Assembly: GCA_038330145.1 (NCBI GenBank)
Contig: JBBQNR010000002.1
Location: forward strand, 44,515-108,514
Origin: JBBQNR01 sp038330145
Lineage (GTDB): Bacteria; Actinomycetota; Thermoleophilia; Solirubrobacterales; JBBDJG01
DNA length: 64,000 nucleotides
Direction: 5' to 3'
Shown here: positions 19,860 through 28,044 of the stretch, one piece after another
Layout: every line of letters begins with the position of its first letter
Position numbering within the stretch: the stretch's first letter is position 1
The notes under the pieces: model-generated
Databases searched by the model: none
The model's input: the letters and a program-made list of their open reading frames with translations, nothing else
Told to the model about the DNA's origin: nothing
Made by a program: the position numbers and the translations under genes

Positions 19860-20812
19860 GTGAAAACCCGCGTTATGGCCCCGAGGACGCCTCGAGAGCG
19901 CCGCGCTACACCAGCATGCGCACCTTTGCCCGCTGTCCCCACGTCACCGACCCGGAGGGGGTGGACGTCGCCGTTGTCGGCATCCCCTTCGACACCGCGA
20001 CCAGCTATCGCTCGGGCGCCCGCTTCGGTCCCGATGCGATCCGGGGCGCGTCAGCATTGCTGCGCCCCTACCACCCGCAGCTCGACGTCGACGTCTTCGA
20101 GCGGCTGTCGGTGGTGGACTGGGGCAGCCTCGACATCACGCCCGGCAATGCAGAGCGGTCGCTGGATCAGATCGCCGCCGCCCTCGGGCCGATGATCGAG
20201 GCGGGCGTGACGCCGCTCGCCCTCGGTGGCGACCACTCGATCGTGCTCGGCGAGCTGCGCGCCCAGCGGGCCATCCACGGCCCGGTGGCGCTCGTGCTAC
20301 TGGATGCACACGCCGACACCTGGGACCGCTACTACGGCGAGCGTTACTTCCACGGCACCCCCTTCCGTCGCGCGGTCGAGGAGGGCCTTCTGCTGCCGGA
20401 GCGCTCGATCATGGCGGGCATGCGCGGGTCGCTGTACTCGGCCGGCGACCTCGCGGCGGCTCGTGACCTCGGCTTCGAGCTGGTGTCGGGCGATGAGCTG
20501 CGGCGCATGGCGCCGCAGAAGTACGGCGCGCGCGTGCGCGAGCGTGTCGGCGACGCGCCCGCGTTCTTCAGCTTCGACGTCGACGTGATCGACCCCGCCT
20601 TCGCGCCCGGCACGGGCACCCCCGAGGTCGCCGGCCTCAGCTCGCACGAGGCGCTTGCCCTGATCCGTTCGCTGGCGGGCATGCGATTCACCGGCTTCGA
20701 CGTGGTGGAGGTCTCGCCTCCGTACGACGATCGGGGCGAGACGACCGCGCTGCTGGCCGCCAACGTCGCGTATGAGTTCCTGGCGCTGCTCGCGTTCAGC
20801 CGCCGCGGATGA
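19856..20812 (+). CDS. speB: Agmatinase (ureohydrolase family)
   Basis: Hydrolyses agmatine to putrescine and urea using two Mn2+ ions. 318 residues. Metal ligands lie in GGDHSIVLGE, LLDAHADTWD and FFSFDVDVIDPAFAPGTGTP, the standard arginase/agmatinase signatures, and the N-terminal VVGIPFDTATSYRSGARFGP matches agmatinases. It starts at GTG 19856 overlapping the decarboxylase stop, and its own stop overlaps the next gene (ATGA). A guanidinobutyrase or related ureohydrolase remains possible on sequence alone; the upstream decarboxylase supports agmatine. Confidence 0.92.
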   Translation: MSENPRYGPEDASRAPRYTSMRTFARCPHVTDPEGVDVAVVGIPFDTATSYRSGARFGPDAIRGASALLRPYHPQLDVDVFERLSVVDWGSLDITPGNAERSLDQIAAALGPMIEAGVTPLALGGDHSIVLGELRAQRAIHGPVALVLLDAHADTWDRYYGERYFHGTPFRRAVEEGLLLPERSIMAGMRGSLYSAGDLAAARDLGFELVSGDELRRMAPQKYGARVRERVGDAPAFFSFDVDVIDPAFAPGTGTPEVAGLSSHEALALIRSLAGMRFTGFDVVEVSPPYDDRGETTALLAANVAYEFLALLAFSRRG

Positions 20813-21432
20813 GCCGGCCGCTGAACCGGCAGGCGAGGCTCTACCTGCAGAAGCGCCGCTACTACGAGCGTAACTCGCGCCTTGCGCGCAGACTGAGGCT
20901 GCACTGGCACTTCCTGCGGCGCGACTCCTACCTGCGACTGCCGGTGCACGGGAACCTGCTGGAGGCGCTCGACGAGGGCCGCGCAGAGGTCGGTCCTCAC
21001 GTGCTGATCGAGCCCGGCTGCTGGTTCGCTCTCTATCCGGAGACGGCGCGGCTGGAAATCGGCGAGGGCTCGATCCTCAACCTGGGCTGCATGGTCGCCC
21101 CGACGCTGCGGATCACGATCGGCAAGCACTGCATGTTCGCCAACTACTGCTTCGTGGCCGACGCCGAGCACCGCTACGACGACCCGGAGCTTCCGGTCAC
21201 CTGGCAGGGGATGCAGACGAAGGGCACGGTGACGATCGGCGACAACTGCTGGTTCGGCACCAACTGCGTAGTGACCGGAGGCGTCACGATCGGCGAGCGC
21301 ACGGTCGTGGGAGCGAACTCGGTCGTGACGCGAGACCTGCCCTCGGGCGTCGTCGCAGCCGGTGCGCCGGCGAGGGTGATTCGCGAGATCGAATTCAGGA
21401 AGCGAGACGGCGACGGCATGAGGACCCGATAG
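20809..21432 (+). CDS. Hexapeptide-repeat acyltransferase (maltose O-acetyltransferase-like)
   Basis: 207 residues: a basic helical N-terminus (RLYLQKRRYYERNSRLARRL), then a left-handed beta helix of hexapeptide repeats (EIGEGSILNLGCMVAP, ITIGKHCMFANYCFVAD, VTIGDNCWFGTNCVVTGGVT, IGERTVVGANSVVTRDLP) and the C-terminal AAGAPARVIREIEF. The family moves acetyl or other acyl groups from CoA to sugars or other acceptors. Third gene of a tightly overlapping operon with the decarboxylase and agmatinase; a role in polyamine acylation is possible but untested, since such acetyltransferases usually have GNAT folds. Confidence 0.85.
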   Translation: MSRPLNRQARLYLQKRRYYERNSRLARRLRLHWHFLRRDSYLRLPVHGNLLEALDEGRAEVGPHVLIEPGCWFALYPETARLEIGEGSILNLGCMVAPTLRITIGKHCMFANYCFVADAEHRYDDPELPVTWQGMQTKGTVTIGDNCWFGTNCVVTGGVTIGERTVVGANSVVTRDLPSGVVAAGAPARVIREIEFRKRDGDGMRTR

Positions 21433-21434
21433 GG

Positions 21435-21448
21435 GCCCTGCTCAGGGT
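21435..21448. terminator. Small hairpin between convergent acyltransferase and yjbQ genes
   Basis: GCCCTG-CT-CAGGGT can pair (one G-T wobble) in the 16-bp gap between two convergent stop codons. There is no T-run, so the terminator call is weak. Confidence 0.35.
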
Positions 21449-21865
21449 CTAGCCGATCACCTGCACCATCACGGTGCGCTCCCGCGGCGTGTCGTCGAAG
21501 TCGATCAATACGAACTGTTGCCAGGTTCCCGTCTGAAGCTCGCCACCCTTGATCGGCGCGATCTCGGAGGGGCCGATCACCGCCGCGCGCAGGTGCGCGT
21601 GGGCATTGGTGTCTCCCGCCGTGCGGTTGTGGTGATAGTCGTGCCCGGCCGGCACCAGCTTCTCCATCAGCTCCTCGAGATCGAGCACACCGCCAGATTC
21701 GTACTCCATGAGGCTGATCGCGGCCGTGGAGTGGGCGACGAAGACGCTCACCAGGCCGTCCTCGATGCCCGCCATGTCGACGACCTCGAGCACGCCTCGG
21801 GTGATGTCGGTGATGTCGCCGTTACCCTCCGTGGAGACGCGGATCTGAGCGCTGTGAACGGCCAT
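21449..21865 (-). CDS. YjbQ family protein (UPF0047)
   Basis: 138-residue single-domain protein. The family hallmarks are present: FVAHSTAAISLMEYESG, HDYHHNRTAGDTNAHAHLRA, AVIGPSEIAPIKGGELQTGT and WQQFVLIDFDD; the His cluster binds a metal in solved structures. Weak thiamine-phosphate synthase activity has been reported for the E. coli protein; the physiological role is open. ATG 21865 has a -10 TAGGGT exactly 7 nt upstream on the minus strand, so this is an independent leaderless gene. Confidence 0.92.
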   Translation of the reverse strand: MAVHSAQIRVSTEGNGDITDITRGVLEVVDMAGIEDGLVSVFVAHSTAAISLMEYESGGVLDLEELMEKLVPAGHDYHHNRTAGDTNAHAHLRAAVIGPSEIAPIKGGELQTGTWQQFVLIDFDDTPRERTVMVQVIG

Positions 21866-21872
21866 CGGGTGG

Positions 21873-21878
21873 ACCCTA
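21873..21878 (-). promoter_or_regulatory. -10 hexamer TAGGGT of yjbQ, leaderless
   Basis: On the minus strand TAGGGT, 7 nt, then ATG at 21865. Confidence 0.5.
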
Positions 21879-21945
21879 ACCCACGGGGCGCCCGAGGCCG
21901 ACAGCCCCGCGGCGCGGGGGAGGCCTTCGGCGCGAGCCCGAGGGC

Positions 21946-22893
21946 TCAGCCCATCGCGTCGGCGACGTCCCAGGCCTTGCCCGGCGCGATCACCTCGCGG
22001 AAGCGCTCGAGCTCGCCCGGGTCGATGCTGTAGCAGTGCTCGTCGGAGGGGAAGCTGCGTTCGCGGACCTCGCGTGCGAATGCGCTCACGCCCTCCACCA
22101 TCGCGGGCTTGAGGTGTGCGTAGCGCTTGGCGAAACGCGGCGCGTGACCCTCATAGATCCCCAGCAGGTCGTGGAACACCAGCACCTGGCCGTCGGTCGC
22201 GGGGCCCGCGCCGATCCCGATCACCGGAACCTCCATTCGCTCCATGATCGTCTCGGTCACCGCTGCCGGGATCGCCTCGAAGACGATCGCAAAGCAGCCG
22301 GCGTTCTGGAGCGCGAGCGCGTCGTCTGCCACCTGCACCGCCTCGCGGGCGGTGCGTCCCTGGGCGCGATAGCCGCCCAGCGCCGTCGCGCTCTGCGGCG
22401 TCAGCCCGACGTGGCCCATCACCGGGATGCCGGCCGCCGCTATCGCGTGGGCGCGGCTGACGCTCTCGTGCTTGTCGGCGAGGCCCGCGCCGAGGCCGGC
22501 CATCTCGACCTTGACCGCGTCGCAGCCTGCCTCCTTGACGAAGCGGGAGGCCGACTTGATTGCCTGCTTGCGGGAGCTCTGATAGCTGCCGAAGGGAAGG
22601 TCGCCGACCAGGAGGGGCGTGCGCAGGCCGCGCCGGGCGGCGGCGGCGAGCATCAGCATCTCGTCCATCGAGACCGGCACCGTGGACTCGTAGCCGAGCA
22701 CGACGTTGGCGGCCGAGTCGCCGACCAGCACCACGTCCACGCCGGCCTGCTCGGCGACCTGGGCGCTGGGAAAGTCGTAGGCGGTCACCATCACGATCGG
22801 CTCGCCGGAGTGCTTCATCTCGGCAAGCCGGCGTACGGTCACGGCCGGTCGCTCGCTGGGCGGAGTGTCTGGTGTTCGAGGAGGCGTGCTCAT
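21946..22893 (-). CDS. panB: 3-methyl-2-oxobutanoate hydroxymethyltransferase
   Basis: First committed step of pantothenate synthesis: transfer of a hydroxymethyl group from methylene-THF to ketoisovalerate. 315 residues; VTAYDFPSAQVAEQAGVDVV, VGDSAANVVLGYESTVPVSM (metal Asp), VKVEMAGLGAG, MGHVGLTPQSATALGGYRAQG, VFEAIPAAVTETI (catalytic Glu) and GIGAGPATDGQVLVFHDLLG are all family signatures. It is the last gene of panC-panD-panB, 7 nt after panD. The C-terminus has about 50 residues beyond the barrel, usual for actinobacterial forms. Confidence 0.97.
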   Translation of the reverse strand: MSTPPRTPDTPPSERPAVTVRRLAEMKHSGEPIVMVTAYDFPSAQVAEQAGVDVVLVGDSAANVVLGYESTVPVSMDEMLMLAAAARRGLRTPLLVGDLPFGSYQSSRKQAIKSASRFVKEAGCDAVKVEMAGLGAGLADKHESVSRAHAIAAAGIPVMGHVGLTPQSATALGGYRAQGRTAREAVQVADDALALQNAGCFAIVFEAIPAAVTETIMERMEVPVIGIGAGPATDGQVLVFHDLLGIYEGHAPRFAKRYAHLKPAMVEGVSAFAREVRERSFPSDEHCYSIDPGELERFREVIAPGKAWDVADAMG

Positions 22894-22900
22894 CCCGGCC

Positions 22901-23278
22901 TCAGACCACGCTAGCCGGATCGGCGTCGACGCGCACGACTTCGTTTCCGGCGTCGACGTGGACGACCCTGGGCTCGAGCGTGTCCAGCTCCATCTCGTGG
23001 TACAGCCCGTAGGACACGATGATCACCCGGTCCCCCCGCTGGACCAGGCGGGCCGCAGCGCCGTTCACCTGCACCTCGCCGGAGCCGGCCGGGCCCTCGA
23101 TCACATACGTCTCGAAGCGTTCCCCGTTGTCGACGTCGAGCACGTGGACCAGCTCGTTCGGCAGCAGGTCCGCGTGCTTCATCAGGGCCGAGTCGATCGT
23201 GATGCTGCCCGCGTAGTGAAGGTCGCAGGCCGTCACGGTCGCGCGATGGATCTTGGACTTCAACATCTGCCTGTGCAT
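22901..23278 (-). CDS. panD: Aspartate 1-decarboxylase
   Basis: Pyruvoyl enzyme making beta-alanine from aspartate. 125 residues, made as a proenzyme that cleaves itself at Gly24-Ser25 within LHYAGSITIDSALM; Ser25 becomes the pyruvoyl group. Also visible: MLKSKIHRATVT at the start (catalytic Lys region), NGAAARLVQRGDRVIIVSYG and the family C-terminus. It sits 6 nt after panC and 7 nt before panB, so all three pantothenate genes are one operon. Confidence 0.97.
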   Translation of the reverse strand: MHRQMLKSKIHRATVTACDLHYAGSITIDSALMKHADLLPNELVHVLDVDNGERFETYVIEGPAGSGEVQVNGAAARLVQRGDRVIIVSYGLYHEMELDTLEPRVVHVDAGNEVVRVDADPASVV

Positions 23279-23284
23279 GCGAGC

Positions 23285-24184
23285 TCAAACCCCCCTTGTC
23301 GTCGTGCGTCCCTGGGCGGTGCCGGCGGGCACGCTCACAATCGCGTTGTCGATCAGCCGCGTGCGCCCGACCCTGGCGGCGATCGCGATCAAGATTTCTT
23401 CTCCCTCCAGCCGCTCGAGCGGCGCCAGGTCACGCGCCGACACGACCTCGACGTACTCGGCCTCGACACCGGAGCGCTCCAGCTCCTCTCGCGCCAGCGT
23501 CGCGGCCGCGGCCGCGTCCAGCAGGCCGCCCGCGATCGCCTCCTGCGCCAGGGCGAGCCCGCGGCTGAGGCCAAGTGCGCTCTGCCTCTCGTCGTGGGAC
23601 AAATGGGCGTTACGCGAGCTGAGCGCCAACCCGTCCGCGTCGCGGACCGTGGGGCAGACCTCGATCCTGACCGGGATGTCGAGATCCCGCACCAGGCGCC
23701 TGATCACCGCCGTCTGCTGGAAGTCCTTGGCGCCGAAGTAGGCGACGTCGGGGCCGCACATGTTGAGAAGCTTCGTGACCACCGTGGCCACGCCTCGGAA
23801 GTGCTCGGGTCCGCGCTGCTCCGGCGCCCCGCAGAGAGTCTCGCCGATGCCGGCCACCTCGACCGTGGTCGAGAACCCCTCGGGGTAGACCTCGTCGAAC
23901 GACGGGGCGAACAGCACGTCTACTCGCTCCTGTCGAGCCAGCCCGGCGTCGCGCTCGAGGTCGCGCGGATAGCGCGCGAGGTCGTCGCCGTCTCCGAATT
24001 GACTGGGGTTCACGAACACGCTCACCACGACCAGGTCGCAATCCTGCCGGGCGCGCCGGATCAGGCTCAGGTGACCGTCGTGGAAGGCGCCCATGGTCGG
24101 CACCAGGCCGACGGTTCTGTCGCCCTCGCGTCGAGTGGCTTCGACGGCGTCGCGAAGTTGCGCGACCGTATGAATGATCCTCAC
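23285..24184 (-). CDS. panC: Pantoate--beta-alanine ligase
   Basis: ATP-dependent condensation of pantoate and beta-alanine to pantothenate. 299 residues with the HIGH-like nucleotide motif VGLVPTMGAFHDGHLSLI, VSVFVNPSQFGDGDDLARYP, FGAKDFQQTAVIRRLVRDL and DGLALSSRNAHLS (KMSKS-like). GTG 24184 (VRIIHTVAQLRDAV) is preferred over an ATG 84 nt further up because family homology begins there and GGAG sits just before it. First gene of panC-panD-panB. A TATAGT at 24307-24312 on the minus strand could be its promoter, giving a leader of about 115 nt. Confidence 0.95.
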   Translation of the reverse strand: MRIIHTVAQLRDAVEATRREGDRTVGLVPTMGAFHDGHLSLIRRARQDCDLVVVSVFVNPSQFGDGDDLARYPRDLERDAGLARQERVDVLFAPSFDEVYPEGFSTTVEVAGIGETLCGAPEQRGPEHFRGVATVVTKLLNMCGPDVAYFGAKDFQQTAVIRRLVRDLDIPVRIEVCPTVRDADGLALSSRNAHLSHDERQSALGLSRGLALAQEAIAGGLLDAAAAATLAREELERSGVEAEYVEVVSARDLAPLERLEGEEILIAIAARVGRTRLIDNAIVSVPAGTAQGRTTTRGV

Positions 24185-24466
24185 GCGGTGTCTCCGTTCC
24201 AGTTCCCGGGTCGAGATACCAGACGGCGGTCTGCCTGTTCGCCCGCCTCGACCGGCCGCCGGGTCCATCCCTTACGGTGACGGCCCTGGCCCGAGCAGGC
24301 AGAGAAACTATAGCCAGCGGCACAGATCCGGCCGTCCGGGCGCCTTTGTGGGCGGCATGTCCAGGCCGGCCAGGCGCCCTTGCGCGAGACATCTACAGGC
24401 CTATGATGCGCCCCGTGCGCCGCGGCGCCCCGCTTCTATCCGTTCCGATTCCTAGCATCAGCCACC
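24185..24466. other. 282-bp divergent intergenic region between panC and the UDG gene
   Basis: No gene visible. Minus strand: TATAGT (24307-24312) as a possible panC promoter. Plus strand: TAGCAT (24453-24458) as the UDG promoter. I see no riboswitch signature. Confidence 0.5.
24453..24458 (+). promoter_or_regulatory. -10 hexamer TAGCAT of the UDG gene, leaderless
   Basis: TAGCAT, 8 nt, then GTG 24467. Confidence 0.5.
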
Positions 24467-25288
24467 GTGGCTACCGTCGACGCCGACACCCGCCGCCAGC
24501 AGCTGGTCGATTTCTGGCATGAGCTGCAGGACTGCCAGAAGTGCCCGCTCGCCGAAGGCCGCACACAGGTTGTGTTCGGGACCGGCAACGCCGACTCGGA
24601 CCTGATGTTCGTGGGCGAGGCTCCCGGGTTCCACGAGGACCGTCAGGGAAAGCCGTTCGTGGGCCAGGCGGGCAAGCTGCTCGACAAGCTGTTGGCCGAG
24701 ATCGGGCTCGAGCGCAAGCAGTGCTTCATCGCCAACGTGCTCAAGTGCAGGCCACCGGGAAACCGCGACCCGCGCCCCGACGAGATCGACGCCTGCAAGG
24801 ACCATCTCCTGAAGCAGATAGAGCTGATTCAGCCCAAGGTCATCTGCACGCTCGGCAACTTCGCGACCAAGCTGCTGACGGGTCGCCCGGACGGCATCAC
24901 CAAGGTGCACGGCACTCCGCAGACCCACGAGATCGCCGGGCAGACGCTGTTCCTCTACCCGATCTTCCACCCCGCGGCGGCGCTCTACACGCCGGCCATG
25001 CTGGAGCAGCTGCGCGCCGATTTCGGCCGTATCCCGGAGTTGCTGAAAGCAAAGGCAGGAGGGACGACGCCTCCGAAGCTGGAGCGGCCGGTGCCTCCGG
25101 CGGTACCGGAGCCCACGCCTCCGCCGATCCCCGAGCCAACCCCGCCGCCGATCCCGGAGCCAACGCCTCCGCCGATCCCGGAGCCAACGCCTCCGCCGAT
25201 TCCCGAGCCGACGCCTCCCCCGGAGCTGGTCGGAGCGATGGCCGGCGCGGCCGAGAGCCCGGACGACGAGCAACTGGGCCTGTTCTAG
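24467..25288 (+). CDS. Type-4 uracil-DNA glycosylase with PEPTPPPI linker and C-terminal QLGLF
   Basis: Removes uracil from DNA to start base-excision repair. 273 residues. Residues 15-200 are a family 4 UDG: Cys23, Cys26, Cys110 and Cys127 fit the 4Fe-4S ligands, LMFVGEAPGFHEDRQGKPFV is motif 1, and IFHPAAAL is the C-terminal motif. Beyond the domain lie five near-perfect 8-residue repeats (EPTPPPIP) at about 215-254, then an acidic tail ending exactly in EQLGLF. QLGLF resembles the consensus QL(S/D)LF sliding-clamp peptide, so the tail is probably a flexible tether to the replication clamp (inference). GTG start with a -10 8 nt upstream. Confidence 0.92.
   Translation: MATVDADTRRQQLVDFWHELQDCQKCPLAEGRTQVVFGTGNADSDLMFVGEAPGFHEDRQGKPFVGQAGKLLDKLLAEIGLERKQCFIANVLKCRPPGNRDPRPDEIDACKDHLLKQIELIQPKVICTLGNFATKLLTGRPDGITKVHGTPQTHEIAGQTLFLYPIFHPAAALYTPAMLEQLRADFGRIPELLKAKAGGTTPPKLERPVPPAVPEPTPPPIPEPTPPPIPEPTPPPIPEPTPPPIPEPTPPPELVGAMAGAAESPDDEQLGLF
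25109..25228 (+). repeat. Five 24-bp tandem repeats encoding EPTPPPIP in the UDG gene
   Basis: 24-nt units start at 25109, 25133, 25157, 25181 and 25205; the last diverges to EPTPPPEL. All are in frame and form a proline-rich linker. Confidence 0.92.
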
Positions 25289-25348
25289 GTAGTCCGGGCG
25301 CCGATGATCCGGCGCCAGGGCGGATGCAGCGGCCGCGCCATAACCATC

Positions 25349-25354
25349 TAGGCT
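25349..25354 (+). promoter_or_regulatory. -10 hexamer TAGGCT of the tsaE operon, leaderless
   Basis: TAGGCT, 6 nt, then ATG 25361. Confidence 0.5.
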
Positions 25355-25360
25355 CGTTCC

Positions 25361-25834
25361 ATGCCGGAGATCGAGCTCGACAGCGAGTCGGCCGAGCAGA
25401 CCGAGCGCATAGCCGCATCGCTCGCCGAGGGACTGCAGACCGGCGACGTCGTGCTCGTGGCCGGCGACGTGGGAACCGGAAAGACGACCTTCGTCCGCGG
25501 CGCGTGCCGGGCGCTGGGCGTCTCCGGCACAGTCGCCAGCCCGTCGTTCGCGATCGGCAGGACCTATGACGGCAGTGTGGCCGTCTCGCACCTGGACCTT
25601 TTCCGGCTCGAGTCGCTCGATGACGAGGACCCGGCGCTGCTCGACGACTATCTCGCCCCCGACGCGGTGGCTTTCGTCGAGTGGCCGCAGGCCGCGGCTC
25701 CGAGGCTGGAGCCGGAGCGGGTGGCGCTGAGGGTCGATCTCTCGCACCGCGGCGGCGACCGCCGGGGGATTCGAGTCGAGGGCGCTACGCGGATGCTCCA
25801 GCTCGTGGGTGGAGACGTGCCTGACGTGCCATGA
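25361..25834 (+). CDS. tsaE: tRNA threonylcarbamoyladenosine biosynthesis ATPase TsaE
   Basis: ATPase that drives the TsaD-TsaB complex making t6A at position 37 of ANN-decoding tRNAs. 157 residues. Walker A VAGDVGTGKTTFVRG (about 34-48), the family stretch TVASPSFAIGRTY, the Walker B-like VSHLDLFRL and FVEWPQAAAPRL. First gene of a four-gene set tsaE-tsaB-rimI-tsaD whose members overlap by 1-4 nt. Its stop overlaps the tsaB start (ATGA). Confidence 0.95.
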   Translation: MPEIELDSESAEQTERIAASLAEGLQTGDVVLVAGDVGTGKTTFVRGACRALGVSGTVASPSFAIGRTYDGSVAVSHLDLFRLESLDDEDPALLDDYLAPDAVAFVEWPQAAAPRLEPERVALRVDLSHRGGDRRGIRVEGATRMLQLVGGDVPDVP

Positions 25835-26553
25835 CGACGATCGGCTTCGACACCTCGCTTGCCTCCACGACGGCCTGCATGCTGCGCGCCGACGGGCAGG
25901 CGTTCGCCACACCACCGCCTTCCGCCGAGCGGCTGCTCGGGCCGGCGGCCCATTCGCAGGAGCTGTTGCCCGAGCTGGAGCGGGTGATGAGCGAAGGCGG
26001 GGTCGGCTGGGGTGACGTGAGCACGATCGCGGTCGGCGTCGGCCCGGGCACCTTCACCGGCTTGCGGATCGGAGTCGCGACGGCGAGGGCGCTGGCCCAG
26101 GCGCTCGCGCTGCCGGTGGCGCCGGTGTCGTCGCTCGAGGCGCTGGCAGCCGGCGCGGGCGAGCGCGGCGGCCTGGAGCGCGGCGATCCCGTGCTGGCGT
26201 TGATAGATGCGCGCCGCGGCCAGGTCTTCGCGGCGCTCTACCGTCACGGCCGGCGGCCGGAGCAGGTGTGGCAGCCGCAGGTGCTCGAGCCCGCCTCGTT
26301 GCTTGCACGTGTCGACGCGCTCGGCGCAACGCCGCTGGCGGCCGGAGACTGGGCGCTAAGATCTCGGCAGGAGCTGGAGCGTGTCGGTGCGCACGTTCCG
26401 GAGCCCGATTCGGGCCTTCACGCCGTCGATGCCGTCCAGGTCTGCAAGCTGGCTCGCGATGTCGAGCCGGTGGCGGCGAAGGAGGTCTATCCGGTCTACC
26501 TGCGGCTGCCGGACGCCGAGGTCAACATGCGGCTCACACCACAAAAAGGTTGA
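25831..26553 (+). CDS. tsaB: tRNA t6A biosynthesis protein TsaB
   Basis: Non-catalytic partner that dimerises with TsaD. 240 residues with the ASKHA-fold N-terminus TIGFDTSLASTTACMLRADG, AHSQELLPELERVMSEGGVG and the signature IAVGVGPGTFTGLRIGVATA. The start overlaps the tsaE stop by 4 nt; the end overlaps the rimI start by 1 nt (TGATG). Confidence 0.95.
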   Translation: MTTIGFDTSLASTTACMLRADGQAFATPPPSAERLLGPAAHSQELLPELERVMSEGGVGWGDVSTIAVGVGPGTFTGLRIGVATARALAQALALPVAPVSSLEALAAGAGERGGLERGDPVLALIDARRGQVFAALYRHGRRPEQVWQPQVLEPASLLARVDALGATPLAAGDWALRSRQELERVGAHVPEPDSGLHAVDAVQVCKLARDVEPVAAKEVYPVYLRLPDAEVNMRLTPQKG

Positions 26554-27017
26554 TGGCGACGAGAATCGACGACCGGCCGCGCCTGGAGGTGGAGATCCGC
26601 CGCCTGGCGTACGCGGACCTCCCGTCCGTGATCGCGATCGAGCGCCGCTCCTTTCCGGCGCCGTGGTCGCTTGCGATGTTCGTGCTGGAGCTGTCGAAGC
26701 CGACCGGCAACTGCTTCGCGGCAGTGCACGGTGGCGAATTGATCGGGTACCTCTTCTGCTCGCGCTACCACACGGTCTGGCACGTGATGAACATCGCGAT
26801 CGACGCCGACTACCGCCGCAGGGGCGTGGCCACCGCGCTGATGGAGCGGTTGCTCGCCGAAACCGGCGACGGCGAGCGCTACACGCTCGAGGTCCGTGTC
26901 TCGAATGCCGAGGCGATCGCGATGTACGAGTCGTTCGGGTTTCGAAGCGCCGGCGTGCGTTGTCGCTACTACCACGACAACAACGAGGATGCGCTCATCA
27001 TGTGGCGCAGCCCGTGA
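26553..27017 (+). CDS. rimI: Ribosomal protein S18-alanine N-acetyltransferase RimI (GNAT)
   Basis: GNAT acetyltransferase of about 154 residues: EIRRLAYADLPSVIAIERRS, FPAPWSLAMFVLELSK, the acetyl-CoA loop AIDADYRRRGVATALMERLL (motif A R-R-x-G-V/A) and LEVRVSNAEAIAMYESFGF. FPAPWS and SNAEAIAMYESFGF are typical of RimI. Placement between tsaB and tsaD is the common bacterial arrangement. ATG 26553 overlaps the tsaB stop by one base. Confidence 0.92.
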   Translation: MATRIDDRPRLEVEIRRLAYADLPSVIAIERRSFPAPWSLAMFVLELSKPTGNCFAAVHGGELIGYLFCSRYHTVWHVMNIAIDADYRRRGVATALMERLLAETGDGERYTLEVRVSNAEAIAMYESFGFRSAGVRCRYYHDNNEDALIMWRSP

Positions 27018-28027
27018 CGTTGCCGCAGCGGCCCCTGCTGGCCTTAGAAACCTCCTGCGATGACACGTGCGCGGCTGTCGTCACGCCGGACGGGCAGATC
27101 CTCAGCAACGTGATCTCGTCGCAGGCTCGCTTCCACGAGCGCTACGGGGGAGTGGTGCCCGAGGTGGCGTCGCGCCACCACCTCGAGCTGGTGAATGCCG
27201 TCGTCGACGATGCTCTGGCGACTGCGGGCGTGTCCATCGGCGAGCTGGGTCGGGTCGCCGCCACCAGCGGCCCGGGGCTGATAGGGGCGCTTCTGATCGG
27301 GCTCTCGACAGCCAAGGCGCTGGCTGCGGCTGCCGGGCTGCCGTTCGTGCCGGTCGATCATCTGCAGGGGCACGTGGCGGCCAACTTCCTTGCTCCCGAC
27401 GCGATCGAGCCGCCGTTCCTGTGCCTGGTCGCGAGCGGCGGCCACACGCTGCTGGCAGAGGTGGAGGACCCGGCTGGATACCGATTGCTGGGGGAGACCC
27501 GCGACGACGCCGCCGGCGAGGCCCTCGACAAGGCGGGGCGGCTGCTCGGCCTCGGCTTCCCGGGCGGTGCCGCGATCGACCGCCTGGCCCACGAGGGCGA
27601 CCCCCACGCCTTCGACTTTCCGGTCGGGATGCGCGACCGTTCGTCGCTCGACTTCAGCTTCAGCGGTCTGAAGACCGCCTTCGTCTACAAGGTCCGCGAC
27701 CTCGGTACGGAGGCGGCCGTCGCTCGCAGGGCGGACCTCGCCGCCTCGTTCCAGAGCGCGGTCGTCGACGCCCTTGTCTGGAAGGTCGAGCGAGCGCTGG
27801 AGCAGACCGGCGCGCGCACGCTCGCGATCGGCGGTGGCGTCGCGGCAAACTCGGAGCTGCGCGCCCGCCTGGGTGTTCTCGGCGCCGACCGCGGTCTGCG
27901 GCTCAAGGTGCCGCCGCCCGAGCTCTGCACCGACAACGCTGCCATGATCGCCTCCGCCGCGCGCTTCCTCGAGGTGGTGCCGCATCCGGGCTACCTCGGA
28001 TTCGACGCCTTCGCACGGGCCGCCTGA
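27014..28027 (+). CDS. tsaD: tRNA N6-threonylcarbamoyltransferase TsaD
   Basis: Catalytic subunit that transfers the threonylcarbamoyl group to A37. 337 residues. Metal site HLQGH (116-120), FLCLVASGGHTLLAEVEDPA, LLGLGFPGGAAIDRLAHEGD, the signature DRSSLDFSFSGLKTAFVYKV and AIGGGVAANSELRARL. The start is GTG 27014, overlapping the rimI stop (GTGA), which places LALETSCDDTCAAVV at residues 9-23 as in the family. Last gene of the t6A operon. Confidence 0.96.
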   Translation: MTLPQRPLLALETSCDDTCAAVVTPDGQILSNVISSQARFHERYGGVVPEVASRHHLELVNAVVDDALATAGVSIGELGRVAATSGPGLIGALLIGLSTAKALAAAAGLPFVPVDHLQGHVAANFLAPDAIEPPFLCLVASGGHTLLAEVEDPAGYRLLGETRDDAAGEALDKAGRLLGLGFPGGAAIDRLAHEGDPHAFDFPVGMRDRSSLDFSFSGLKTAFVYKVRDLGTEAAVARRADLAASFQSAVVDALVWKVERALEQTGARTLAIGGGVAANSELRARLGVLGADRGLRLKVPPPELCTDNAAMIASAARFLEVVPHPGYLGFDAFARAA

Positions 28028-28044
28028 CGCGCATGCCTGGACAG

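Noticed and set aside
25109..25228. Regular 24-bp repeats as a CRISPR array
   Set aside because: Units are adjacent with no spacers and are in frame within the UDG gene; there are no cas genes.
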